Shown here: positions 25,492 through 34,266 of the stretch, one piece after another
Layout: every line of letters starts with the position of its first letter
How positions within the stretch are numbered: the first letter of the stretch is position 1
Origin: Zhaonella formicivorans
GTDB lineage: Bacteria > Bacillota > DUOV01 > Zhaonellaceae
Assembly: GCF_004353525.1 (NCBI RefSeq)
Contig: NZ_CP085524.1
Coordinates: 1,336,142 to 1,400,141, forward strand
DNA: 64,000 nucleotides
Direction of reading: 5' to 3'
Notes under the pieces: generated by a model
Database searches by the model: none
The model's input: only the letters and a program-made list of their open reading frames with translations
Told to the model about the DNA's origin: nothing
Translations under genes and position numbers: made by a program

Positions 25492-26250
25492 TCAGAAGCT
25501 TTCCAGCAATGATTTCACTACCAAATACCAGCCGTCTACCATAACAAAAAGCAGTATCTTAAAGGGAAGGGAAATCATCACCGGGGGCAGCATGAACATC
25601 CCCATTGACATCAAGGTACTGGCTACCACCATATCTATGACTAAAAAGGGAATATAAATAATAAAACCCATTTGAAAAGCAGTTTTTAACTCGCTGATCA
25701 CGAAAGCAGGGATTAAAACCGTAAGCGGTATATCCTCCTTGCTATTTGGCCTGTCCATTTTAGACATGTTAACAAAGAGCGCCAGATCTTTTTCCCGGGT
25801 TTGTTTAAACATGAACTGCTTAATAGGCCCGGAAGCTCTCTCCAAAGCTTCCTCTTGGGAAATGCGCTGGGCCAGATAAGGGTCTACTGCTTGCGTTTTT
25901 ACCTGCTGGTAGACCGGCGCCATGGTAAATAAGGTTAAAAAAAGTGCTAAACCAATTAGGACCTGGTTAGGGGGGGTTTGCTGCGTAGCCAGAGCACTTC
26001 GCACAAAGGACAACACCACAATAATCCTGGTAAAGGAAGTCATCAACACCAGGATAGCAGGCACCAGCGATAAAACAGTTAAAATCACCAGCAACCGTAG
26101 CGAATCTACCACTTCCTGGGGCTGGTCCGACTGGTCTATGGTCAAATCCACCCTGGGCAGCGGTACTGGTTCAGCCCACGCTTGCACAGACCCCAGTAAA
26201 ATTATAAAAAGCACAAGTATAAAAAGAAGAATCAGCCATTTGCGTCTCAT
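25492..26250 (-). CDS. fliP: Flagellar export protein FliP
   Basis: A 252-residue channel protein. A cleavable signal-like helix (LILLFILVLFIILLGSVQAWA) is followed by LLVILTVLSLVPAILVLMTS, a conserved ATQQTPPNQVLIGLALFLT loop and two C-terminal helices (FIIYIPFLVIDMVVASTLMS). FliP is the first component assembled in the export gate. The start overlaps the fliO end by 4 bp. Confidence 0.94.
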   Translation of the reverse strand: MRRKWLILLFILVLFIILLGSVQAWAEPVPLPRVDLTIDQSDQPQEVVDSLRLLVILTVLSLVPAILVLMTSFTRIIVVLSFVRSALATQQTPPNQVLIGLALFLTLFTMAPVYQQVKTQAVDPYLAQRISQEEALERASGPIKQFMFKQTREKDLALFVNMSKMDRPNSKEDIPLTVLIPAFVISELKTAFQMGFIIYIPFLVIDMVVASTLMSMGMFMLPPVMISLPFKILLFVMVDGWYLVVKSLLESF

Positions 26251-26606
26251 GATGTTTTTCCCCGTTGCTTAAACTTTGCTGTCCAACAGTCAACCCACTC
26301 CGATAAAAAGGGCGCTGCATTTAAACCCTGTTCCGGGCAATTTGAGGTTACAGGATAATCTGCCAATTCTTTTAACAGAGTAGTCCGGTGTTCATTCACA
26401 GCCAGGACATAATAGCGGTCTACCACCTTGACCACATATAAACCGGCTTTTGGACCTAGAATTAGCCTGTCCACGACCTGCAAATGGGCAGCAACCCGGA
26501 AATGCTGTGCCTTGCCCAGCCCGTATTTGATTGAGAGGTAAGCCAGGACAACTACCAACGGCAAAAAAATCATTAATCGTAAAACTGCACCAAACAGGTC
26601 GTCCAT
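26247..26606 (-). CDS. fliO: Flagellar export assembly protein FliO
   Basis: A 119-residue bitopic membrane protein that helps FliP assemble. The N-terminal helix (GAVLRLMIFLPLVVVLAYLS) is followed by a small basic SpoA-like cytoplasmic beta domain (LQVVDRLILGPKAGLYVVKV). The sequence is poorly conserved, as usual for FliO, so position between fliN and fliP is important evidence. I start at the ATG at 26606 with AGGGGTG upstream. Confidence 0.8.
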   Translation of the reverse strand: MDDLFGAVLRLMIFLPLVVVLAYLSIKYGLGKAQHFRVAAHLQVVDRLILGPKAGLYVVKVVDRYYVLAVNEHRTTLLKELADYPVTSNCPEQGLNAAPFLSEWVDCWTAKFKQRGKTS

Positions 26607-26617
26607 AAGAAACACCC

Positions 26618-26989
26618 CTATTCTGTCTCCGCCTCTTCTGCCAACGTATTTATTCTAATTCCGAATACTTCATTAATCACCACAATCTCTCCGGAAGCAA
26701 AATGCTGTTCATTAACAAACAAATCCACCGGCTCACCTGCCAGGCGGTCCAGTTGAATAACCGAACCTTCATTGAGCTCAAGCACTTCCCTGACTGTTAA
26801 CTCTGTGGTCCCCAACTGCACCTTCAAAGCCACTTTAATGTCGTGCAGCTGTTCCACAGGCCTCGCACTTACCTTCATGGTGTTTACCTGTTCCAGGGGT
26901 TTGAACCGCACCTTGGCAATGCTTGTATCCCTTTTTTCAGCATCGGCAAACAACTTGGCAATTTCCTCTTCAGTCAAATTTCTGGACAT
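26618..26989 (-). CDS. fliN: Flagellar motor switch protein FliN
   Basis: A 123-residue protein with one SpoA domain (residues ~50-120: DIKVALKVQLGTTELTVREV, EGSVIQLDRLAGEPVDLFVN). The N-terminal extension MSRNLTEEEIAKLFADAEKR resembles the FliY/FliM leader peptide. It would form the bottom of the C-ring. The start at 26989 has GGGTGG upstream; the frame extends into fliL but that would force a 23-bp overlap. With fliY it makes two FliN domains in one operon. Confidence 0.85.
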   Translation of the reverse strand: MSRNLTEEEIAKLFADAEKRDTSIAKVRFKPLEQVNTMKVSARPVEQLHDIKVALKVQLGTTELTVREVLELNEGSVIQLDRLAGEPVDLFVNEQHFASGEIVVINEVFGIRINTLAEEAETE

Positions 26990-26999
26990 GCTACCACCC

Positions 27000-27443
27000 T
27001 TATTGAATGATAAATTCTTCAAAATACAAACCGCTAACCTTATTTTTTACTAGCAACTTGTTGATAGCGTTTTCCAACTCCTGCCTGACCGTTTTCTGGT
27101 CCGCCAGGTCCGAAACCCTTTTACTCATCAACAGGGTAATCACTGCGTCCCGAATGCGATGCTGTTTTTCTTCCATTTCCTTACCTAATTTTTTATCCGT
27201 ATATTCTACTGTTATTGTTAAGCGCACATAACGGCGAAAATTGCTGTCCGACAGGTTAACTGTAAATGGCTCAAAGGTCATTTTCATAAATGGCTCTTCC
27301 TGCCGTGTTTTGTCTCCGGCATTTTTGCTCAGCACCAGAAAGTAATAGGCTGCCCCTCCGGCTAAGATTAACAGCACCAGGACCAAAAGAAGAATTATGA
27401 TTATTATTAAAGGGTTTTTTCGGGCTTGCTGCTGATCACTCAT
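27000..27443 (-). CDS. fliL: Flagellar stator-associated protein FliL
   Basis: A 147-residue bitopic membrane protein. A hydrophobic helix at residues ~13-36 (IIIIILLLVLVLLILAGGAA) is followed by an extracytoplasmic domain typical of FliL (TFEPFTVNLSDSNFRRYVRL). FliL surrounds MotAB stators. I start at the ATG at 27443, 8 nt from GAGGTG and overlapping the motB stop. Confidence 0.9.
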   Translation of the reverse strand: MSDQQQARKNPLIIIIILLLVLVLLILAGGAAYYFLVLSKNAGDKTRQEEPFMKMTFEPFTVNLSDSNFRRYVRLTITVEYTDKKLGKEMEEKQHRIRDAVITLLMSKRVSDLADQKTVRQELENAINKLLVKNKVSGLYFEEFIIQ

Positions 27444-28194
27444 TTGGTAACACCTCACCTTGTGCTGAATATTTGGTACGGATTGTGATTACCACTCGCC
27501 TGTTCTGCTGCATGTTGTCCGGCGAGGTATTTGGAACGAGAGGGCGGTATTCGCCGTAACCTACGGCCACAAATTTTTTAGGATTGAGGTTTTTGTGCTC
27601 CACAAAATATCTGATAACCCGGGAAGAGCGGGCGGTAGACAATTCCCAGTTAGTGGGAAACTCCCTGGTGTTAATAGGACGGTTGTCGGTATGGCCCTCC
27701 ACCCAGATCTCTTCATTGACGGTACTTAATAGCTTAGCAATAGGATCCAGGATAAATTTTGCCTCTTTTTTCAGGTCAGCTTTGCCCGAATCGAATAAAA
27801 TTCTATCTTTAATATATAAAGCTACGCCGTTTTCGTCGATGCGAGCCTGTACCTCACCTTCCAGACCCATCTCTTCTATAAAATTTTTCACCATGGCATA
27901 GACTTCCATGGGCGAACCTTCCACCGCAGAGGTAGGTAAAGATTCACTTGTACCTGCCTTTAACTTGTTGGATGGTTCATTAGTAGTAGGGGGCGATATC
28001 TCCTCCAGAGGTGCGTCCCCCCAGCTTAAAATCCCAGCCCCTTGAAAGGAGGCCAAAAAGGCCTTGAATTTATTGGCGTCAATAGAAGAAAAAGAGTACA
28101 AAAGCACAAAAAACGTAAGCAATAAAGTCATCAGATCGGAAAAAGTAGTCATCCATTCAGGGGCTCCGCCCTGTTGTTGGGAACGTCTACGCAT
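27436..28194 (-). CDS. motB: Flagellar stator protein MotB
   Basis: A 252-residue protein. The single membrane helix has the proton-accepting Asp20 in FSDLMTLLLTFFVLLYSF. A plug/linker leads to an OmpA-like peptidoglycan-binding domain (residues ~125-240) with VEGHTDNRPINTREFPTNWE and LSTARSSRVIRYF. It overlaps motA by 8 bp. The membrane residues look like a proton-type rather than a clear sodium-type stator, but this cannot be settled by eye. Confidence 0.94.
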   Translation of the reverse strand: MRRRSQQQGGAPEWMTTFSDLMTLLLTFFVLLYSFSSIDANKFKAFLASFQGAGILSWGDAPLEEISPPTTNEPSNKLKAGTSESLPTSAVEGSPMEVYAMVKNFIEEMGLEGEVQARIDENGVALYIKDRILFDSGKADLKKEAKFILDPIAKLLSTVNEEIWVEGHTDNRPINTREFPTNWELSTARSSRVIRYFVEHKNLNPKKFVAVGYGEYRPLVPNTSPDNMQQNRRVVITIRTKYSAQGEVLPNE

Positions 28195-28993
28195 CCAAGG
28201 CTACTCCTTCTTGTCTTTTGGCCACAGGCCCTTCTTTTTCAATGGTATTGGGTAAAAAGGCCTTTAACTTTTCTTCTAAAATCCGTGGGTTCATCCCCGA
28301 TTGGATGCCAATTATACCTTCCAGCATAATGCTTTTCAAAAGCAATTCTTCCTGGCTCCTAATATCCAGTTTACCGGCCAGGGGAATAAACACAAAATTG
28401 GCCATAATCGCGCCGTAAAAAGTGGTGATTAAAGCTACAGCCATGCCCGGACCTAAGGCACTGGGATCGTCCAGGCTTGCCAGCATCTGGATTAACCCGA
28501 TAAGAGTTCCAATCATCCCAAAAGCTGGCGCCAGTGTTGCCCAGGTTTTTAAAATGGCTGCCCCGCTTTCATGCCGCGCTGCCATGTAATCCATATCAGT
28601 TTCCAATATATTTCTAATTAATTCGGGGTCAATGGCGTCAACCATCATTTGAATGCCTTTTTGAAAAAAGGGATCGTCCAGCCGATACATGTCATCTTCC
28701 AGGCCCAACAGCCCTTCCCGGCGGGCTTTTTTTGCCAATTCACCAAAAAGGTCGATGAGCTCCTGGGGATTCATTAAAGAGGTAGTAAAAGTCAACCTAA
28801 CTGTTTTAAAAATTGACTTTAACCTGTCCAGGTCATAATGAACCATCATGGCCGCAAAGGAACCGCCTATGGTAATCCCCACTGAAGGAAGGTTCCAAAA
28901 TAAGCCCAGGTTTCCTCCAGCCGCCATGGAAATGATAATTAAGATGGTACCGCCTACCAGACCGGCTATAGTCATCAAGTCTGTTTTTCTCAT
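28187..28993 (-). CDS. motA: Flagellar stator protein MotA
   Basis: A 268-residue four-helix membrane protein. TIAGLVGGTILIIISMA is helix 1, and the ion-channel helices contain TLAPAFGMIGTLIGLIQML and AVALITTFYGAIMANFVFIP, with the conserved prolines. The large cytoplasmic loop (residues ~60-145) has the charged residues that contact FliG. The start is directly downstream of flbD. Confidence 0.95.
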   Translation of the reverse strand: MRKTDLMTIAGLVGGTILIIISMAAGGNLGLFWNLPSVGITIGGSFAAMMVHYDLDRLKSIFKTVRLTFTTSLMNPQELIDLFGELAKKARREGLLGLEDDMYRLDDPFFQKGIQMMVDAIDPELIRNILETDMDYMAARHESGAAILKTWATLAPAFGMIGTLIGLIQMLASLDDPSALGPGMAVALITTFYGAIMANFVFIPLAGKLDIRSQEELLLKSIMLEGIIGIQSGMNPRILEEKLKAFLPNTIEKEGPVAKRQEGVALDA

Positions 28994-29206
28994 TTACTTC
29001 ACCTCAAGGTTTACAGGAGTCTGCACTCCATGGATCTGCTGCCTGTAGGTCATAATCCGCTGCACCACTTCTTCCACGGATTCACAGACAAGCATCTTTT
29101 TGCCGTTTGTCAGGGTGATCACCGTCTCCGGGACCCTTTCCAGCTGTTCAACCAGTTCCGGGTTGAGATAGATTTCCCTTTTATCCAAGGTAGTCAACTT
29201 AATCAT
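28994..29206 (-). CDS. flbD: Flagellar protein FlbD
   Basis: A 70-residue small protein of the FlbD family found between flgE and motA in Firmicutes and spirochaetes (MIKLTTLDKREIYLNPELVE, VITLTNGKKMLVCESVEEVV). Its exact role is not established. The ATG at 29206 has GGAGG 7 nt upstream; the in-frame GTG six bases earlier is too close to that site. Confidence 0.9.
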   Translation of the reverse strand: MIKLTTLDKREIYLNPELVEQLERVPETVITLTNGKKMLVCESVEEVVQRIMTYRQQIHGVQTPVNLEVK

Positions 29207-29247
29207 AAGCACACCTCCGGCCTGTGGCCGAGTAGTTAGCCATTAAT

Positions 29248-29364
29248 AGTCCCCAGTCCCTAGTCCCCAGAATCGATAAAAGCCGCGTCCTTAGTCGTTA
29301 GTCCTTAGTTGCATATCACTCTTATATGCTTTTTCTGCAACACTACTGACTAACGACTAACGAC
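29248..29364. repeat. Three heptamer repeat families between flgE and flbD
   Basis: Three different 7-nt repeat sets follow one another: AGTCCCC, AGTCCCT, AGTCCCC (29248-29268); TTAGTCG, TTAGTCC, TTAGTTG (29291-29311); and ACTAACG twice (29349-29362). They fill most of the 177-bp gap that splits flgE from flbD. Confidence 0.85.
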
Positions 29365-29383
29365 GCTTTTAATATTTATAGGG

Positions 29384-30220
29384 TTATCGCTTCAGGTTTA
29401 CCAGTTCCTGGAGCATCTCATCAGAAGTGGTTATGGTCTTGGCATTAGCCTGGAAGCCCCTCTGGGTGATGATCATTTCGGTAAATTCCTGGGCCAGCTC
29501 AACGTTGGACATTTCCAAGGCGCCTGCCACTATGGAACCCCGTCCTTCCGCAGAACCCGGCGGCCCGCCAATTGGAGAGCCTGAAGTGCCATCGGTGCCA
29601 TCGGCTTCGGGCCCGGCTGCGCTGTCATATACGTATAAATTTTGACCCACTTTTAATAGTCCGCTTGGGTTGGAAAATTTAGCAATGGTAATAACCTGGC
29701 TTTCATTTAGCCCATTGTCATCCAAATATTTCACTTTGCCATCACTGCTGATACTGTAGTTTTGGGCGTTAACAGGCACAGTTATCTTAGTCCCGTCGGT
29801 AGATAAAACATAAAGACCGTTGGAGTTGACCAAATCACCTTCGGAGTTGAAGATAAAGTTGCCTGCCCGGGTGTAATAAATATTCCCTGTGTCATCCCCC
29901 GTATCGCTTAAAACGAAAAAACCTTCCCCTTGAATCATCAGGTCATTGCCTTTTCCGGTAGGCGCTGATGCTCCTTGGGTGTGGATGACATCTATGCTTC
30001 CCAGGGAAATACCTAAGCCGATCTGCTTGGGATTAGTTCCCCCGGTCGTTGCATCAGCGGCAGAGCCGCCTTGCAAAGTCTGATAAAACATATCCTGAAA
30101 AGTAGCCCTGGCCCTTTTAAAGCCCGGGGTATTCACATTGGCAATATTGTCACCGATGACGTCCATCCTGATTTGATGAGTTCTTAAGCCGGCTACAGCG
30201 GCATACATGGAACGCATCAT
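29384..30220 (-). CDS. flgE: Flagellar hook protein FlgE
   Basis: A 278-residue hook-family protein. N-terminal MRMD-type rod motif (MDVIGDNIANVNTPGFKRAR), central beta domains (residues ~75-215) and C-terminal AQEFTEMIITQRGFQANAKT are present. Position after flgD and the flgX-like gene identifies it as FlgE. It is short for a hook protein (400 or more residues is common), lacking the outer domains. An internal low-complexity stretch rich in Gly, Pro and Ser (GTSGSPIGGPPGSAEGRG) lies near residue 220. Confidence 0.88.
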   Translation of the reverse strand: MMRSMYAAVAGLRTHQIRMDVIGDNIANVNTPGFKRARATFQDMFYQTLQGGSAADATTGGTNPKQIGLGISLGSIDVIHTQGASAPTGKGNDLMIQGEGFFVLSDTGDDTGNIYYTRAGNFIFNSEGDLVNSNGLYVLSTDGTKITVPVNAQNYSISSDGKVKYLDDNGLNESQVITIAKFSNPSGLLKVGQNLYVYDSAAGPEADGTDGTSGSPIGGPPGSAEGRGSIVAGALEMSNVELAQEFTEMIITQRGFQANAKTITTSDEMLQELVNLKR

Positions 30221-30244
30221 AATTACATGACCTCCTTGTTTTTT

Positions 30245-30370
30245 AGTCCCCAGTCATCAGCCGCCAGTCCCCAGCTTCGAAAAAAGCTGTGCACATCCGG
30301 TCACAAAGGAGCAATTATTTTTTAAGCTAATGCTGATGGCTGAAAGCCGGCATGCATAGTTCATGCATGC
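30245..30370. repeat. Heptamer repeat and hairpin between flgX and flgE
   Basis: Units AGTCCCC, AGTCATC, AGCCGCC, AGTCCCC and AGCTTCG run from 30245 to 30279. Further on, GCATGCAT (30350-30357) and ATGCATGC (30363-30370) form a perfect 8-bp hairpin, followed by GC-rich inverted repeats up to the next gene end at 30424. Confidence 0.75.
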
Positions 30371-30423
30371 TTGGGCTGCTTCGGTCGGTCCGCAGCCAGG
30401 GCTTCCTCAATGAGGTCCGGCCC

Positions 30424-30810
30424 TTACAAAATTACTGCACTGTCGATGTTGGTAAAAACATGTTCTTTCATACTCTGGCCGTCTACCGCCGTAACTACCG
30501 TTTTGCTGGCAATGCTCACGATAAAAGCCAGATTATCCAGTAAAACCAGAGACTCCCTGGCACCTTTGCGGGCAGCTTTTTCCACCGCATCATTTAATTT
30601 AAGCAAATCGCCGGCGGTAAGGTTGATCCCCCTGTTTTCCAACCTTTCCCTGGCATGTTTGGAAAATTGAACCTGCCCTTTTTCGCCCAGCTGGCTGCGC
30701 AAAACTTCCGCAAAAGCGGGCCCTTGGGATAAGGAATTCGTCCTGCCTGCTGTTCTATTGGGTTGCCCAACGGGCAGAACAGGTTTGGTCAAATCAATCT
30801 TATTGGCCAT
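30424..30810 (-). CDS. Flagellar operon protein, TIGR02530 family
   Basis: A 128-residue protein of the family placed between flgD and flgE in Firmicutes (FSKHARERLENRGINLTAGD, LNDAVEKAARKGARESLVLL). It is probably exported or an assembly factor for the hook, but the role is not defined. The ATG at 30810 overlaps the flgD end by 11 bp with GGTGAGAG upstream. Confidence 0.85.
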   Translation of the reverse strand: MANKIDLTKPVLPVGQPNRTAGRTNSLSQGPAFAEVLRSQLGEKGQVQFSKHARERLENRGINLTAGDLLKLNDAVEKAARKGARESLVLLDNLAFIVSIASKTVVTAVDGQSMKEHVFTNIDSAVIL

Positions 30811-31234
30811 TGCCGCTCTCACCGTCGGCGGGAGACGGTCCGGCTTCGCTGCTATTTAAAGCAACCTGAACCAGCTGGGTAAGCTTTATTCCCTGTTCCC
30901 CAATCATGAGCAACGGCTCACCCTCAGAGATTCTGACTCTTTCCACAATCCCGCGGATTTCCGCATCACCGCTCAGTGCAGTTACCTCAGTGCCAATCAG
31001 AGTTAAAGCCTGGTTAATGCTGAGCTGCTGGCCTAAATTTTGCAATTGCTCCAGGGAACTGAACTGGGCCATTTGTGCCATAAATTCCCTGTCTTTCATC
31101 GGTTCTAAAGGGTCCTGGTTCTTTAGCTGGGTTACCAGGAGAAGCAAAAAATCATCTTTGCCTACGATGTCCTTTTTAGTTGAGGTCTGGTAGGTGTTAT
31201 TAGTTCCGGCGGCTACAATACCGTTGACAGTCAT
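30800..31234 (-). CDS. flgD: Hook assembly scaffold protein FlgD
   Basis: A 144-residue FlgD. The conserved N-terminal export/capping region (GKDDFLLLLVTQLKNQDPLE, EFMAQMAQFSSLEQLQNLGQ) is intact. The C-terminal tudor/Fn3 domains of longer FlgD proteins are missing, as in many Bacillus and clostridial forms. FlgD caps the growing hook and is discarded when the hook is finished. It follows fliK by 11 bp. Confidence 0.92.
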   Translation of the reverse strand: MTVNGIVAAGTNNTYQTSTKKDIVGKDDFLLLLVTQLKNQDPLEPMKDREFMAQMAQFSSLEQLQNLGQQLSINQALTLIGTEVTALSGDAEIRGIVERVRISEGEPLLMIGEQGIKLTQLVQVALNSSEAGPSPADGESGNGQ

Positions 31235-31245
31235 CCGCTCACCTC

Positions 31246-32358
31246 CTAGGCTAAGTAATTAATTCCGTGTTGATTATAAAACCGCATAACTGGTTCCTCC
31301 CTGACGCTGTCCGACTGTCCTGCCAACCCGCTGTAATGCTGTTTGGGCCGGTTAAACTGCTGAGCATGATCTTGGGCGAAATTGCCGGAACCAATTTCAA
31401 CGTTAACCTGGCCGAACTTAAGACCCTGTTCCTGCAGCGATTGGCGCAGCTGGTGAAGATTGTTTTCCAAGAGTTTCCCTACCGCGCTGTTTTCTACCAG
31501 AAATCTGGCGGAAAGTATCCCTTCTTCTAAAGCCAGCCGCAGGTGGACCTTACCCAGGTATTCGGGTTTTAATTGAATTTCTACTTCACTTTTGCCGCGC
31601 GTTAAGGTGGCTTTACTGGACTCTATCAGCTGATTGGCAATCGCTTGAAAACCCGTTTCCTTGAGAACCTGGTTCTGAACAGTGCTACTGCTAAATTCAC
31701 CGGGATGGTTGGGGTTTAAATTGAGCCCGTTACTTGCTGAGTTGCCTGCTAAATTATCATGGAAACTAAGCTTTGTGGCAACTGCTTTGAATTCTGTTTC
31801 AGGCCAAGGGACGTCCAGCTTGCCCTGCGCCTCCGCTTGCTTGTGCCCCTCCAACCGACCGGCGTTAATCACCTCTGTCCCTTTAATACCGGTTTGCACT
31901 GACGTTTCCAAAACTTCACCCGTAACCTTACTCAGTTCATCGCCAAAAAGAGCCGACTCCGGCAACTGTCGCCTTGCAGAAAGCGTGTTTGTCCCGTCGT
32001 TTACCATTACACCGGTGCTATCAAACAAGAGAGGGGTAGTATTTCCCTTTTCCCCTAAAAAATCAGCGTCATCCTGCCCAGCCACTTGCTGTAAAACCAT
32101 GGAGATGCCGGGCATTGCCGGTGGCAAGCCTACGGCGACAACAGGCAACTCTTTGGCAGCAGCATTGACTTTAGAGGTATCCGGGACAGGACCGGGCACT
32201 GTTTGATTTGGTTCCGTCAAACCCAGCAGCAAGGCAGCAAAAGCCATGGTTCCAAAGTTTGAATCACCGGCGCTGGCGACTCCGCTCTCGCCCAAGCCCT
32301 TTTTGCCGGTTTGGGAAACCGAGACTGCAGGTATATTCACTAGCATGCTTCCGTTCAT
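31246..32358 (-). CDS. fliK: Flagellar hook-length control protein FliK
   Basis: A 370-residue secreted ruler protein. The N-terminal ~230 residues are low-complexity and poorly conserved. The C-terminal Flg_hook domain (residues ~235-320: SEVEIQLKPEYLGKVHLRLA, LLENNLHQLRQSLQEQGLKF) contacts FlhB to switch export specificity. The ATG at 32358 follows AAAGGAGGTGAGAAAT. The C-terminal tail after the domain is glutamine-rich. Confidence 0.88.
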   Translation of the reverse strand: MNGSMLVNIPAVSVSQTGKKGLGESGVASAGDSNFGTMAFAALLLGLTEPNQTVPGPVPDTSKVNAAAKELPVVAVGLPPAMPGISMVLQQVAGQDDADFLGEKGNTTPLLFDSTGVMVNDGTNTLSARRQLPESALFGDELSKVTGEVLETSVQTGIKGTEVINAGRLEGHKQAEAQGKLDVPWPETEFKAVATKLSFHDNLAGNSASNGLNLNPNHPGEFSSSTVQNQVLKETGFQAIANQLIESSKATLTRGKSEVEIQLKPEYLGKVHLRLALEEGILSARFLVENSAVGKLLENNLHQLRQSLQEQGLKFGQVNVEIGSGNFAQDHAQQFNRPKQHYSGLAGQSDSVREEPVMRFYNQHGINYLA

Positions 32359-32456
32359 ATTTCTCACCTCCTTTCAAGGGAGTCACTAGTCCCCAGTTTT
32401 TAATTAATAAAAAACTGATTTAATTTAGGCGGCAACTAACGACTAAAGGATTGGGA

Positions 32457-32912
32457 CTAATACTCATTGGCTTTCCTCACAAAGCCTGAAAGGCCCAGCT
32501 CGTCCATTACTTTTTGTTCTTGTTTATCCATTTCATTGCTATACTGTTGCCAGCGTTTTGCCTTTAAATTTTCCATAACCTTGGTATCCTGATGTGCTTT
32601 GGCCACCAGCCGCCGACAGGTCATAACTTCCGCCCGGGCCCGGTTTACTTCTTGTTGCTGTTTTTCTATTGCCTGTTGCAGACTTCCCAGGTATAGGTCC
32701 CGGTGCAACGCGGCTGTTACTTCCAGGCCGGTGCCTTTGCCTTCGCTAACCATTCTTCCCTGTTCTTCGTCCAGTTCCTTTTGAAAAGCAGCCAGCAGTT
32801 CCATATGGCGGGAGGCCAGTTTTTGGGCCTGGGCTAATCGCTGTTTTGCCTCATCTTCTTTGAGTAGCCGGTAGTTTAAAACACTTTCCAGGTGAAAGTG
32901 AAATTTTTTCAT
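32457..32912 (-). CDS. fliJ: Flagellar export protein FliJ
   Basis: A 151-residue all-helical coiled-coil protein (FHFHLESVLNYRLLKEDEAK, then long heptads) that sits in the FliI ring like a rotary stalk and couples ATP hydrolysis to export. The ATG follows AAAGGAGTAAGTGC. The stop codon TAG overlaps a heptamer-type repeat (TAGTCCC). Confidence 0.88.
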   Translation of the reverse strand: MKKFHFHLESVLNYRLLKEDEAKQRLAQAQKLASRHMELLAAFQKELDEEQGRMVSEGKGTGLEVTAALHRDLYLGSLQQAIEKQQQEVNRARAEVMTCRRLVAKAHQDTKVMENLKAKRWQQYSNEMDKQEQKVMDELGLSGFVRKANEY

Positions 32913-32924
32913 GCACTTACTCCT

Positions 32925-34238
32925 TTAACTGTTTAAAATCTCCGACATAAGCCTGATTGTTTCGGCAAAAGGCACATATTCATCAGAGCGCTGTTTCAGA
33001 AATTGGATTATCTGCGGATAATGTTTAATTGCTGCATCAACCTGAGGGTTGCTGCCTTTTTGGTAAGCTCCGATGTTGATTAAATCTTCAACCTTTTGGT
33101 AGCTGGCCAGCAGGTCCCTTAACTCTCCGGCCAGTTTCAGGTGTTCTCCGGAAACAATCTCCGCCATCAAACGGCTGACGCTGTTTAAGACATCCACAGC
33201 CGGATAGTGGTTTTTGGCCGCAAGTTCTCGGGATAAGACAATGTGTCCGTCCAAAATACCCCGTACTGCATCGGCTATTGGTTCGTTCATATCATCAGCA
33301 TCCACCAAAACAGTATACAAGGCGGTAATAGAACCAACCGCTGCATTTCCTGCCCTTTCCAATAAACGGGGCAGAAGGGCAAAAACCGAAGGGGTGTAAC
33401 CTTTTGTGGCAGGTGGTTCGCCTATGGCCAGCCCTACTTCCCGCTGGGCCATGGCAAAGCGGGTGACGGAATCCATCATCAGCATCACGTTTTGCCCCTG
33501 ATCACGAAAATACTCTGCAATGGCAGTAGCTACAAAAGCAGCTTTAATGCGCACCAATGCCGGCTGATCCGAGGTAGCCACTACAACAACAGACCTGTCC
33601 AGGCCTTCGGGCCCCAAATCCCTTTCAATAAAATCCAGAACTTCTCTACCCCTCTCGCCCACCAGGCCAATCACATTGATATCAGCACCGCTTTGCCGGG
33701 CAATCATTCCCAAAAGCGTTGACTTGCCCACTCCGCTTCCGGCAAAAATACCTACTCTTTGTCCTTTGCCACAGGTTAAAAAAGCATCTATGGCCTTGAC
33801 CCCCGTAGCCATAATCTCGGTAATCCTTTTTCTGCTCAAGGGATCCGGCGGGTTATTGTTTACAGGGTAATGTATGGCTTTATTTAGCTCCACGCCCGGC
33901 TGCATTGGGCGACCCAAACCGTCCAGCACCTGACCCAAGAGTTCCGGGCCTATGGGAATGGTATGGCTTTTTCCCGTAGCTCTCACCGCATAACCCGGAG
34001 CTATTCCGCCTAATTCACCCAAGGGCATAAGCAGTGTCCGCGAATTCTTAAAGCCCACCACTTCCGCTATCGTCGGCTCACTTTGCCCCTCGACCAGAAT
34101 TTCACAAATTTCTCCCACTGCTGCTTTTATCCCGGTCACTTCTACAATCAACCCTATGACCTGGGCCACTTTCCCAGTGGAGCGCAGCAAATTAGATTGT
34201 CTAACTATCTCGCGGTATTTGCTTAAATCTATGGCCAT
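32925..34238 (-). CDS. fliI: Flagellum-specific ATPase FliI
   Basis: A 437-residue F1-like ATPase of the export apparatus. Walker A is FAGSGVGKSTLLGMIAR near residue 167 and Walker B is MLMMDSVTRFAMAQREVGLA near residue 250, followed by GEPPATKGYTPSVFALLPRL. The frame is open for 45 more codons upstream, but that part overlaps fliH and is not FliI-like. The start at 34238 (MAIDLSKYREIVRQ) fits the family N terminus. Confidence 0.93.
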   Translation of the reverse strand: MAIDLSKYREIVRQSNLLRSTGKVAQVIGLIVEVTGIKAAVGEICEILVEGQSEPTIAEVVGFKNSRTLLMPLGELGGIAPGYAVRATGKSHTIPIGPELLGQVLDGLGRPMQPGVELNKAIHYPVNNNPPDPLSRKRITEIMATGVKAIDAFLTCGKGQRVGIFAGSGVGKSTLLGMIARQSGADINVIGLVGERGREVLDFIERDLGPEGLDRSVVVVATSDQPALVRIKAAFVATAIAEYFRDQGQNVMLMMDSVTRFAMAQREVGLAIGEPPATKGYTPSVFALLPRLLERAGNAAVGSITALYTVLVDADDMNEPIADAVRGILDGHIVLSRELAAKNHYPAVDVLNSVSRLMAEIVSGEHLKLAGELRDLLASYQKVEDLINIGAYQKGSNPQVDAAIKHYPQIIQFLKQRSDEYVPFAETIRLMSEILNS

Positions 34239-34266
34239 CCGTTCAGCCCACCTGTCCAGACTCAAA